64,000 nucleotides of DNA from Mucilaginibacter sp. SMC90 (lineage in GTDB: Bacteria > Bacteroidota > Bacteroidia > Sphingobacteriales > Sphingobacteriaceae). The DNA lies in the NCBI RefSeq assembly GCF_022811725.1, contig NZ_CP094527.1:2914001-2978000 (forward strand). Direction: 5' to 3'. Below, in pieces: positions 26,534 through 34,811 of the stretch (position 1 is its first letter; each line of letters starts with the position of its first letter). The notes beneath the pieces are model-generated. The model did not search any database. It saw only the letters and a list, made by a program, of their open reading frames with translations, and had not been told where the DNA came from. Made by a program: the position numbers and the translations under genes.

Positions 26534-29194
26534 ATGAAAAAAATATTATTAATGTCGGCAATAACCCTGTTTAGCGCAGGGGCATTTGCGCAGGGGCGGC
26601 AGGAAAATTTTAACTTGCTATTGAAAGATGAGTGGCAAATGCAATCGGCAGTTACAGCACCATCTGCGGCAACTGAGATCTCTAAAGAGAAATTTGATAC
26701 GCAGGGCTGGTATAAGGTTAGTGTGCCTTCAACTATTTTAGCAGGTTTACTGGCTAATCATGTATATAATTTCGACCCTTTTATGGGCAAGAACCTCGAA
26801 AAACTGGCCGATCCGAAATTGGACAAACCATGGTGGTTCAGAAAAGAATTTACGCTGCCTGCTGCCGAAAATGGAAAGAATGTGATCCTTCGTTTGCACG
26901 GTATCAATTACAAGGCTAATGTTTGGTTCAACGGCGTTAAAATAGCCGATTCAACCAAAATAAAGGGCCCATACCGGATCATTGACCTTGACCTTACTAA
27001 AAATATCAATTACAGCGGTACCAACACACTTGCTATTGAAGTGTTGCGGCCTTTTACCCCCAACAAGCGCGATGGCGACCTCGCTATTGATTATGCCGAC
27101 TGGATCCCGTACCCGCAGGATTATAACGGTGGTATCATCAACAACGTAGAGGTGAAAACCTACAACAAAGTAGGCGTGAAATTCCCGTTGGTTACTACTG
27201 ATTTTGATTTGCCTTCGCTTGCTGTTGCTCATTTAACGGTAGATGCCCAGGTGACCAATTACACCAGTAAAGCACAGGATGCAGTGATCAAAGGGAAGAT
27301 CAACGAAAATGTTTCCTTCGAGAAAAAGGTGCACCTGTTGCCTAATGAATCAAAGAATGTTAATTTCTCGCCTGCTGAATTTAAGCAGCTTAATATCAAA
27401 GATCCCGCAATCTGGTGGCCATGGCAATACGGCAAGCCCAATCTTAACCGCATTGAAGTTGCTGCTGTTGTTGATAAAAAGCTAAGTAATTCGGTATCCG
27501 AAAACTTTGGCATCAGGGAATTTACGTCTAAAATAATTGATGATAACCAATCGCGTGAGTTTATTATAAACGGGAAGCCTATTATGCTGAGAGGTGCGGC
27601 TTGGTCGCCTGATATTTTTCAGCGCCGCTCAACTGAAAGGCAGGAGCAGGAGATCCGTTTAGTACGGGATATGAATATGAACATCGTGCGCTCAGAAGGT
27701 AAAATGGAAGATGACAACTTTTATGATCTGTGTGATAAATACGGTTTAATGGTGATGAACGGCTGGATGTGCTGCGGTACCTGGCAACACCCCGAAAAAT
27801 GGGATGCTGCGGAGCGCAAGGTAGCTATGGCGTCAGACAGTAGCGTAATGTACTGGCTGCGCAACAAAGCCAGCCTGTTTGTATGGCTCAACGGCAGCGA
27901 TATGCCGCCAACAGATACTTCAGTTGAACGTGATTACCTGAAAATTGAAAAGCAATTGAAATGGCCAAACCCGTTGCTGGCAACGGCTAATGAAGGTAAG
28001 TCAAAAGTATCGGGCTATAGCGGTGTAAAAATGGCCGGCCCATATGAATGGGTGCCGCCTATTTACTGGGAAACTGATGCTACCAAAAAGTTTGGCGGTA
28101 CTTACAGTTTCGCAACAGAAATTTCACCGGGGCCATCAATTCCACCTTATGAAAGCCTGGTGAAATTTATCCCTAAAGATTCATTAAACGTAACCTCGGC
28201 CGATTGGAACTACCATTGCGGTACAGGCTCATTCGGTACAACCAAAGTTTTTACTAAAGCACTTTACGGCCGTTACGGCGAAACTGCATCTATCAAAAAT
28301 TATGTAGCCAAAGCGCAGGCCCAAAATTACGAAGCTCACCGCGCCATGATGGAAGCCTACGGATTAAACAAGTATCAGACAGCCACAGGTGTAGTACAAT
28401 GGATGCTGAGCAACCCATGGCCGGGTATTATCTGGCATACTTATGATTATTACTTATATCCTGCAGGTACTTACTTCGGTATGAAAAAGGCCATGGAGCC
28501 GTTACATGTGCTGTACTCATACAAAACAAACGAGGTAGCAATGATCAATTCATACTTAAAAACCTTTACTGGTTTAAAGGTTAAGGCAGATGTTTATAAT
28601 CTGGATGGTTCAAGCAAATTCAGCAAAACCACTACTGCTGATATTGGTGCAGATGCATCAAAAAGATTATTCGCGCTGCCTGCTATTACGGGCTTATCTG
28701 ATACTTATTTACTGCGTCTTGAACTAAGCGATAATGCCGGCGAAACCAAAAGTATTAACTGGTACTGGCTGTCAAAAAAGGGCGACGAGCTGAACTGGAA
28801 AAAATCAAACTGGTTTACTACACCGCAATCCGCTTATGCTGATTATTCAGCATTGCAATCTTTGCCTAAAACCAAACTGGCCTTTAGCCAGACCAGTAAA
28901 ACCGAGGGGGATAGTACCTCAAACACCGTAACTATTAAAAACACCGGCAGCGCGGTAGCTTTCTTTGTGCACCTACGTGCTTTAAAAGGCCAGGGTGGCG
29001 ATGATATTTTGCCGGTGATCTTTAGCGATAATTATATTTCATTAGCGCCGGGCGAAACCAGGGTAATTAAATGTACTTACAGTAGCAAAAATGCAGATAG
29101 TGCTGCACCGTATTTCCTAACCTCGGCCTGGAATTTAGATACTGCCGGAAGTACCGGAGGTAGCGGATTTGAGGATGGATTGCCGAAAGAGTAA
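26534..29194 (+). CDS. Secreted GH2 exo-beta-D-glucosaminidase-like glycosidase
   Basis: An 886-residue GH2 enzyme with a signal peptide (MKKILLMSAITLFSAGAFAQ). Domains run as N-terminal jelly roll (about 60-200), immunoglobulin-like part (about 210-320), TIM barrel (about 325-640) and C-terminal sandwich domains. The acid/base is an Asp, D456 in LNGSDMPP, rather than the Glu of beta-galactosidases, and the probable nucleophile is E529 in FATEIS. An Asp acid 73 residues before the Glu nucleophile matches the chitosan-degrading CsxA type, so release of glucosamine from chito-oligosaccharides is likely; a mannosidase is less likely. It follows the ROK gene by 12 bp and completes a degrade-import-phosphorylate operon. 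Confidence 0.85.
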   Translation: MKKILLMSAITLFSAGAFAQGRQENFNLLLKDEWQMQSAVTAPSAATEISKEKFDTQGWYKVSVPSTILAGLLANHVYNFDPFMGKNLEKLADPKLDKPWWFRKEFTLPAAENGKNVILRLHGINYKANVWFNGVKIADSTKIKGPYRIIDLDLTKNINYSGTNTLAIEVLRPFTPNKRDGDLAIDYADWIPYPQDYNGGIINNVEVKTYNKVGVKFPLVTTDFDLPSLAVAHLTVDAQVTNYTSKAQDAVIKGKINENVSFEKKVHLLPNESKNVNFSPAEFKQLNIKDPAIWWPWQYGKPNLNRIEVAAVVDKKLSNSVSENFGIREFTSKIIDDNQSREFIINGKPIMLRGAAWSPDIFQRRSTERQEQEIRLVRDMNMNIVRSEGKMEDDNFYDLCDKYGLMVMNGWMCCGTWQHPEKWDAAERKVAMASDSSVMYWLRNKASLFVWLNGSDMPPTDTSVERDYLKIEKQLKWPNPLLATANEGKSKVSGYSGVKMAGPYEWVPPIYWETDATKKFGGTYSFATEISPGPSIPPYESLVKFIPKDSLNVTSADWNYHCGTGSFGTTKVFTKALYGRYGETASIKNYVAKAQAQNYEAHRAMMEAYGLNKYQTATGVVQWMLSNPWPGIIWHTYDYYLYPAGTYFGMKKAMEPLHVLYSYKTNEVAMINSYLKTFTGLKVKADVYNLDGSSKFSKTTTADIGADASKRLFALPAITGLSDTYLLRLELSDNAGETKSINWYWLSKKGDELNWKKSNWFTTPQSAYADYSALQSLPKTKLAFSQTSKTEGDSTSNTVTIKNTGSAVAFFVHLRALKGQGGDDILPVIFSDNYISLAPGETRVIKCTYSSKNADSAAPYFLTSAWNLDTAGSTGGSGFEDGLPKE

Positions 29195-29257
29195 TTATCC
29201 AACCTGTAAAAGGAACTGGTAGAAAAATACGACGTTGAAAAAAATAAAGTATTTTTT

Positions 29258-29358
29258 GTAGAGGCGCATCACATGCGTCTCCCAACGGACAAGCCGATTT
29301 AAGAGGTCTATAATCCATCGGAAATTGCAAGCGGGAGACGCATGTGATGCGTCTCTAC
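29258..29358. repeat. Palindromic repeat, GCATCACATGCGTC family, copy A
   Basis: Two 26-bp arms (29258-29283 and 29333-29358) are inverted repeats with one mismatch, separated by 49 bp. A diverged second copy lies at 39153-39240. The structure is that of a REP- or MITE-like mobile palindrome between convergent genes. Confidence 0.85.
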
Positions 29359-29406
29359 ATCTCAATTAACGAATTGAAGACCTCCGAACAGACTAACATC
29401 ATACAA

Positions 29407-29437
29407 AAAACGGCCAGGCAATTTGCCTGGCCGTTTT
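29407..29437. terminator. Bidirectional terminator between GH2 and GH51 genes
   Basis: Arms of 15 bp (29407-29421 and 29423-29437) are perfectly complementary, GC-rich in the core and bounded by A-run on one side and T-run on the other, so it can stop transcription from both convergent genes. Confidence 0.9.
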
Positions 29438-29457
29438 ACTTTCTTAGGGGAAAGGAT

Positions 29458-31008
29458 TTATTTTAATTCAAGTGTTACTACAGATTTTGCTGGCAAGCTA
29501 ACAACTAATTTGTCACCATCTTTTTTAGCACCGGTAAATGCGTTGAGGTGGATCTTGTTGGCATCTTTAAAAGTATTAACATCGGTTAACTTAGCCGAGG
29601 TCAGTACCTGTCCGCTAACGGTTTGCCATTTTACGTCGCTAAGAGCGGTTGTAATAGTAATGGTATTGTGCGGATCGAGGTTCACTAAAGAGATATGTAC
29701 CTTACCAGATGCATCCTGTGAGGCAGAGGCATTAACTGCTTCAATTTTTTTACCGTCAACCTCGTAATCAGGTACGTTTAATTTAATAGGCAGGTATTTA
29801 GCATCCTGGTGCACCTTGTACATATCAAATATGTGGTAAGTAGGGGTAAGCACCATTTTTTCTTTATCGGTTAAAATTAATGCCTGCAACACATTTATAG
29901 TTTGTGCAAGGGCAGCCATTTTAACACGGTCGCTGTGGTTATTGAATATGTTCAAAGTTGTTCCGGCTATCAAAGCATCACGCAGGCTGTTTTGCTGATA
30001 AAGGAATCCGGGGTTTGTACCTGGTTCAGGATCTGTCCAAACGCCCCACTCGTCAACAACAAGGGCTACTTTTTTTTCCGGGTCATATTTATCCATGATA
30101 GCCGAATGTTTGGTAACCAGCTCTTCCATTTTAAGACAGTTAACCATGGTGCCAAAATATTCTTTCTCGCTAAAATCAGTTGCTGAACCTTTTTTACCCC
30201 AGTTACCAGTTGGTATGGTATAATAGTGCAATGACAAGCCCGACATCATTCCGCTCGAAATATTTTTCATACAAACTTCTGTCCAGTGGTAATCGTCAGC
30301 ATTTGGTCCGCTGGCTATTTTCTTAAGTTTAGCGCCCGGATAATCTTTGGCAAATGATGCATAACGTTTAAAAAGATCAGTATAATATTCAGGGGTCATA
30401 TTGCCGCCGCAGCCCCAGCTTTCGTTACCTACACCCCAAAATGTTACTTTGTACGGAGCAGGGTGCCCATTCTTTTTGCGCTGTTGTACAACAGTGCTGG
30501 TACTGTTTGAGTTTAAGTATTCAATCCATTTAGACATTTCATCAACCGTACCGCTGCCCACGTTACCCGCTATGTAAGGCTCACAACCCAGTAAATCGCA
30601 CAGTTCCAGAAATTCGTGTGTGCCAAAGCTGTTATCTTCGGTAACGCCGCCCCAGTTGGTATTTACCATACGCGGGCGTTGCGCAGTTGGGCCAATACCA
30701 TCGCGCCAGTGATACTCATCGGCAAAGCAGCCGCCCGGCCAGCGCAGGTTGGGGATCTTTATCTTTTTCAGGGCGTCAACAATATCAAGCCTGATACGGT
30801 CCTGTTTTTTTACAGGCAGGGTTTTATCAACCCAAAAACCGCCATAAATGCCGTGCCCCAAATGTTCGGCAAACTGACCGTAAATATGCTTGCTGATGGT
30901 TGTTTTTGAATCGGTACTGATATTAAGTGTACCTGTTTGCCCGAAAGATGCCGAGCTCAAAAAAGACAAAGCGATTACGCCGAGTTGTAAAAACGGGTTC
31001 TTTTTCAT
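29458..31008 (-). CDS. Secreted alpha-L-arabinofuranosidase (GH51)
   Basis: A 516-residue GH51 enzyme that removes arabinofuranose side chains from arabinan or arabinoxylan. The signal peptide covers [19 protein letters not shown] up to about residue 23. In the TIM barrel, [13 protein letters not shown] is family-typical, the acid/base is E196 in WGVGNESWG and the nucleophile is E320 in VDEWGVW; a C-terminal beta-sandwich follows. The length matches the family. It converges with the GH2 gene across a strong terminator and is separated by 226 bp from the thioredoxin gene. Confidence 0.93.
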   Translation of the reverse strand: MKKNPFLQLGVIALSFLSSASFGQTGTLNISTDSKTTISKHIYGQFAEHLGHGIYGGFWVDKTLPVKKQDRIRLDIVDALKKIKIPNLRWPGGCFADEYHWRDGIGPTAQRPRMVNTNWGGVTEDNSFGTHEFLELCDLLGCEPYIAGNVGSGTVDEMSKWIEYLNSNSTSTVVQQRKKNGHPAPYKVTFWGVGNESWGCGGNMTPEYYTDLFKRYASFAKDYPGAKLKKIASGPNADDYHWTEVCMKNISSGMMSGLSLHYYTIPTGNWGKKGSATDFSEKEYFGTMVNCLKMEELVTKHSAIMDKYDPEKKVALVVDEWGVWTDPEPGTNPGFLYQQNSLRDALIAGTTLNIFNNHSDRVKMAALAQTINVLQALILTDKEKMVLTPTYHIFDMYKVHQDAKYLPIKLNVPDYEVDGKKIEAVNASASQDASGKVHISLVNLDPHNTITITTALSDVKWQTVSGQVLTSAKLTDVNTFKDANKIHLNAFTGAKKDGDKLVVSLPAKSVVTLELK

Positions 31009-31106
31009 TGAAACTTAGGATTTAACTGATTGTGCAGTAAAGAAAAGAAAAAAAAGTTAATAAGTGTTAAAATAACAATAAAAAAATAACCGATGATTTT
31101 GAGGGG

Positions 31107-31227
31107 GATTACGTTGATTTCGCTGATGCTTAGCGGGAGGCTGATGACTTACTAAAGAATTTACATGGTTAGCTAATCAAAATCAATCTGATGAAACCGT
31201 CAAAACATCAGCGAAATCAACGTAATC
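31107..31227. repeat. Long inverted repeat, 22-bp perfect arms
   Basis: Arms 31107-31128 and 31206-31227 are perfectly complementary over 22 bp with 77 bp between them. It sits downstream of the TlpA-like stop and upstream of the GH51 start on the same strand. The size suggests a small palindromic mobile element; the loop has no coding frame. Confidence 0.75.
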
Positions 31228-31234
31228 AAACAAA

Positions 31235-31816
31235 TCAACGGTTCTCCTGTATAAACTCTTCAAACTTCTTACTGCTATAATCAGCAACGCCGGAGTGCTT
31301 GTAAATAAGCTTGCCGTTTTTATTAAAGACAAGGGTAGTAGGGATAGTGCCGTCAAGCAAGGAATCGGGTACATTACTGACTTGGTTGTATAACGGCATT
31401 TTGTAGCCGTTTTTGAGCATAAAGGCTTTGGCTTTAGGGAAATCGTTATCTACATCAACCAAAAGGAAGACTACTTTAGGATCGTTCCTGAATTTCTTGT
31501 ACAACTCGTTAACTTTAGGCATTTCGGCTATACAGGGTGGGCACCAGGTGGCCCAATAGTTTATGAATATTACTTTAGGTTTTAGAGTACTTAACGAGGT
31601 AACGTTACCGCTGGTATCTTTAAATTGAATATCGGGAATATTGGCAAAACTTTCGTGCTGTTTATATGCTTCCGGATCCGGCTGGAAAAAGCCAACTGAC
31701 ATTAGCCCTCTGATCACATAACCTTTAACATTTGGATTGAAAATGACCAACAGGGCAAATGCCACAAAGAGGCTGCTGAAAATGTTTGATGCCGATATCT
31801 TTTTCCGTTGGATCAT
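31235..31816 (-). CDS. TlpA-like membrane-anchored thioredoxin
   Basis: A 193-residue thioredoxin-fold protein. Residues 12-30 form an uncleaved N-terminal membrane anchor, after which the redox motif YWATWCPPC lies near residue 91 and the cis-Pro region near TIPTTLVFN at 158. Members of this family reduce disulfides in the periplasm, for example in cytochrome c maturation or thiol oxidase systems. It lies 83 bp after the two YeeE/YedE genes on the same strand; a role in reducing sulfur compounds handled by that transporter is possible but only inferred from position. Confidence 0.88.
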   Translation of the reverse strand: MIQRKKISASNIFSSLFVAFALLVIFNPNVKGYVIRGLMSVGFFQPDPEAYKQHESFANIPDIQFKDTSGNVTSLSTLKPKVIFINYWATWCPPCIAEMPKVNELYKKFRNDPKVVFLLVDVDNDFPKAKAFMLKNGYKMPLYNQVSNVPDSLLDGTIPTTLVFNKNGKLIYKHSGVADYSSKKFEEFIQENR

Positions 31817-31865
31817 AAAAATGATATTTAAAAGCTTTTAACCTGAGCCAAGCTTATTGCTGAAA

Positions 31866-31894
31866 TCTTTGCGTCTTAGCGCCTTTGCGCGAAA
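31866..31894. repeat. Half copy of the TTTGCG...CCTTTGCG repeat
   Basis: A 28-29 bp stretch containing CTTAGCGCCTTTGCG that matches, with a few changes, the reverse complement of the left part of the element at 58331-58384. It lies in the short gap between the TlpA-like and YeeE-type genes. Confidence 0.6.
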
Positions 31895-31899
31895 TTAAT

Positions 31900-32310
31900 T
31901 CACTGAGGCAATTTGTCCCTTACTGCTCCATAAACCCAGGTGCCCAAAATGGCACTCAAAAGAGTAACAGAAGTAACTAAAAAACCACTACCTATCTGCG
32001 CAAACAATGGGCCGGGACAGGCTCCCGTAATGGCCCATCCCAAACCAAATATCAATCCTCCGTAAACATTGCCCCAGTTAAATTTTTTATCAGGGATAAC
32101 AATAGGTTCTCCTGAAAGGGTTTTGATATTGAAACGTTTAATGATCAAAACGGAGATCATCCCTACTATAATAGCACTGCCAATAATGCCGTACATATGA
32201 AACGATTGCAGCCTGAACATCTCCTGGATCCTGAACCAGGAGATCACCTCCGATTTTACCAGCACTATGCCAAAAAGCAGGCCTGCAAACAGATATTTGA
32301 TATTGCGCAT
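31900..32310 (-). CDS. YeeE/YedE family protein, second half (DUF6691)
   Basis: A 136-residue inner-membrane protein with about four membrane segments, matching the C-terminal half of YeeE/YedE thiosulfate or sulfur-compound transporters. The motif GACPGPLFAQIGSG near residue 96 carries the conserved Cys that passes the sulfur species through the membrane. Its start lies 1 bp after the stop of the companion gene, so the two halves are made from one transcript and probably form one transporter. Confidence 0.85.
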   Translation of the reverse strand: MRNIKYLFAGLLFGIVLVKSEVISWFRIQEMFRLQSFHMYGIIGSAIIVGMISVLIIKRFNIKTLSGEPIVIPDKKFNWGNVYGGLIFGLGWAITGACPGPLFAQIGSGFLVTSVTLLSAILGTWVYGAVRDKLPQ

Positions 32311-32311
32311 A

Positions 32312-32872
32312 TTATAAATGTAAAAGGTAAGGTAAAATAAACCAGGTCATGATAAAGCCGCCAGCCATAAAACAGCAGGTGGCTACAAGTGATGGCCATT
32401 GGAGGTTCGAAATACCCATAATAGCGTGGCCCGATGTGCATCCGCCGGCATACCTGGTGCCAAAGCCTACCAAAAAGCCACCAATTACCATGAAAATAAA
32501 GCCTCTTAATGTAACCAGTTGATCAAAGCTGAAAACATCTTTGGGTAATAAACCACTGAAATCTTTAATCCCCTGCTGTTGTAACACCGCGCGGGTTTGA
32601 TGGTTAATATCAACAGGATGATTGGCCGCCAGGAATTGTGCCGCAATAAATCCGCCTAAAACAATGCCGGCAACAAAAAACAGGTTCCAGCTTTCGTTTT
32701 TCCAGTTGTATTTAAAGAATGAAATATTGGCCGGGATACATGCTGCACAAATGTGCCTCAGTGATGATGAGATGCCAAAAGTTTTATTGCCGATGACAAG
32801 AAGGGCAGGCACGATAATACCTATCAATGGGCCCGCCACATACCAGGGCCAGGGCTGGGTTATCAAATCCAT
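32312..32872 (-). CDS. YeeE/YedE family protein, first half
   Basis: A 186-residue polytopic membrane protein. The motif [15 protein letters not shown] near residue 140 is the conserved Cys-containing loop of YeeE/YedE transporters. E. coli YeeE is a single chain of about 350 residues; here the two repeats are encoded separately, an arrangement common in Bacteroidota and proteobacterial PmpA/PmpB pairs. First gene of a run of three with the second half and the TlpA-like protein. The usual partner rhodanese, TusA-like protein or metallo-hydrolase is not adjacent. Confidence 0.87.
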   Translation of the reverse strand: MDLITQPWPWYVAGPLIGIIVPALLVIGNKTFGISSSLRHICAACIPANISFFKYNWKNESWNLFFVAGIVLGGFIAAQFLAANHPVDINHQTRAVLQQQGIKDFSGLLPKDVFSFDQLVTLRGFIFMVIGGFLVGFGTRYAGGCTSGHAIMGISNLQWPSLVATCCFMAGGFIMTWFILPYLLHL

Positions 32873-33037
32873 AGTTTACGGGTTGATTATCCCGCAAATA
32901 TACCGAATGTAATTTGGCAAAATCTTAACGGCGCAGTCGTTTAATTGTGATCTGTACAATTTAACTTTTTATTTGTTTTAACAATATTGTTACATATATT
33001 TACTGTCAATTATATACCCTAACAGTAATTTCTTTTG

Positions 33038-33592
33038 GTGAAAAAGTTTATAGCGATACTACTATTAAATGTACATCTGTTCAATTTGGGCGGGTACAAT
33101 TTAGTATTTCAGTATTTTATTCACCGGTCTGAAGTGCAGATTGTAAAAGAAATTTATGAAAACAAGGTTGATGCCACCAAGCTTGTTGAGATTAAAATAC
33201 CGGTACATCTTCCCAAAATTCACAGTTGGAATGGCTATGTGCATGATCAGGGGCAACTGCAGCTAAAAGGTGTTTATTACAATTACCTGCGTTATAAGGT
33301 TACCCAGGATACGATGTCGTTCATTTGTATAGCCAATAGTGTTAAAACACGTTTGGTTAATGCCAATCTCATTATTGCCAAAGAAATATGCGATGTGCCC
33401 TTGAGTAAAAAAGGAGCGCATGATTCATCGCAAAAGAAAATAAACACTGTTGGTGAATATAGCTTTCAGGTTATGCACTATCAGTTCCTGTCTTATGGTA
33501 AAATATTAAAGGTACAAATGCGCCCTATAACCTACCATGTAAATTCACCTTTCATTGAGTCGCCTGGCAAACCGCCAAACTCTATCTGCTGA
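33038..33592 (+). CDS. Conserved hypothetical membrane-anchored protein
   Basis: A protein of about 184 residues with an N-terminal hydrophobic segment (residues 3-22) that could be an anchor or uncleaved signal. I chose the GTG at 33038; a TTG three bases upstream would add one residue. The middle (KIPVHLP, HDQGQLQLKGVYYNYLRYKV) resembles a family of Bacteroidota hypotheticals of 150-190 residues with this same start and no known function. Upstream is a 165-bp AT-rich promoter region; downstream is a 268-bp gap. No enzyme motif is visible. Confidence 0.7.
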   Translation: MKKFIAILLLNVHLFNLGGYNLVFQYFIHRSEVQIVKEIYENKVDATKLVEIKIPVHLPKIHSWNGYVHDQGQLQLKGVYYNYLRYKVTQDTMSFICIANSVKTRLVNANLIIAKEICDVPLSKKGAHDSSQKKINTVGEYSFQVMHYQFLSYGKILKVQMRPITYHVNSPFIESPGKPPNSIC

Positions 33593-33663
33593 TTATTGCC
33601 TGTAAATTATTATGAGTTAAAATGATTTGTGTACCTGTATTTTAAGGATGCAAACCGCTTTTA

Positions 33664-33825
33664 TCATTTAGCTGTTTTAACCAGTGCATTTTTTGTGCTG
33701 CCCTGTTTAGGGAAATAGCTTCTTTTTATGGCTTTGATCATGCTCCTTAATGCTGATGTATTATCAACAAATCGGTGGTTAAGCGATTTTAGTTGATAAT
33801 GTTGATCCGGCTTTTGTTTTGCCAT
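33664..33825 (-). CDS. Possible small basic protein (53 residues)
   Basis: A short frame between two plus-strand genes, read from an ATG at 33825 to a TGA at 33664. The product is strongly basic (begins MAKQKPDQHYQLKSL, ends NALVKTAK), has no hydrophobic segment and has a natural-looking composition. A purine-rich AAAGGG lies about 18 bases before the start, which is far. No homolog is known to me. It overlaps the upstream region of the next plus-strand gene and could instead be non-coding. Confidence 0.4.
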   Translation of the reverse strand: MAKQKPDQHYQLKSLNHRFVDNTSALRSMIKAIKRSYFPKQGSTKNALVKTAK

Positions 33826-33860
33826 ATTTATTAATAATTATTACCCTTTATTTAAACGTA

Positions 33861-34793
33861 ATGAAATTTATGTCGCTGTATTTTTACAGATGTTGTATTG
33901 TAGTTTCTTTTTTATTGGCTGTTACGCAATGTGCTAAAGCCCAAACCGATGCTGATGCATTGATGATCCCTAAAAATTATTTTTGTGCTGCCGCAGTATA
34001 TTCCCATGGGAGTTGGGACCATTACTGGGAAGGTACTTTTAAACGGGATAATCAAAATTTGGGCACAGTAAGTACTAACGTTTACAGCCTTGGGGGTAAT
34101 TATGGTCTTTCAAACCGGATCAACCTGCTATTTATGGTGCCTTATGTAACCACCAATGCTTCGGCAGGTACTTTACGCGGCGAAAAGTCATTTCAGGATC
34201 TTAGTGTGTCTTTTAAATGGATGGCAGTAAAAGAGGAGATCGGCAGCGGGTTATTTAGCGTTCATGCTATTGCTACGGGTGTTTTGCCCCTGGCCAATTA
34301 CCAGGCCGATTTTTTACCTCTATCTGTAGGTTTGCATAGCAAAAGCGCTGCGTTGCGCGCCTTGCTTAATTACCAAACAGGCAGGTTCTTCGTAGCCGGT
34401 TCGGGCCAGTATATCCGCCGCGACAATATTACCATCGACAGAACCTCATACTACACTACCGAAATGCACTATACCAACGAGGTTCAGTTGCCAAATGCTA
34501 CCAACTTTATGTTTAGCAGCGGCTACCGCAGTCTTAAGTTTAATGCAGAAGCTACGTTTACAAAAATTACAAGCACAAGCGGCTTTGATATCCGTAAAAA
34601 CGATATGCCGTTTCCAAGTAACCGTATGAACAGTACCGCTGTTGGTTTGATACTTAAGTATAGCTTCCAATCGGTAAGCGGACTTGAATTTACCGCAGGT
34701 GGTAACTATGTTTTAGACGGACGTAACGTAGGGCAAACCCGCTCGGCCTATGCAGGTGTTTACTATGTGTTTAGTACCAAAAAGGAGAAGTAA
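33861..34793 (+). CDS. Outer-membrane transporter-like beta-barrel protein
   Basis: About 310 residues. I prefer the ATG at 33861 to an upstream one at 33819 because it gives a normal signal peptide (hydrophobic CCIVVSFLLAVTQC core, likely cut after AKAQ). The mature part shows alternating polar/aromatic strands and ends in an aromatic-rich YAGVYYVFSTKK tail, as in outer-membrane beta-barrels related to the MetA/phenol-degradation transporter family. It starts an operon with the haloperoxidase-like lipoprotein (18 bp downstream), the DoxX-like protein and a second barrel. The substrate is unknown. Confidence 0.75.
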   Translation: MKFMSLYFYRCCIVVSFLLAVTQCAKAQTDADALMIPKNYFCAAAVYSHGSWDHYWEGTFKRDNQNLGTVSTNVYSLGGNYGLSNRINLLFMVPYVTTNASAGTLRGEKSFQDLSVSFKWMAVKEEIGSGLFSVHAIATGVLPLANYQADFLPLSVGLHSKSAALRALLNYQTGRFFVAGSGQYIRRDNITIDRTSYYTTEMHYTNEVQLPNATNFMFSSGYRSLKFNAEATFTKITSTSGFDIRKNDMPFPSNRMNSTAVGLILKYSFQSVSGLEFTAGGNYVLDGRNVGQTRSAYAGVYYVFSTKKEK

Positions 34794-34811
34794 TAATAGG
34801 TTGCACAATCA

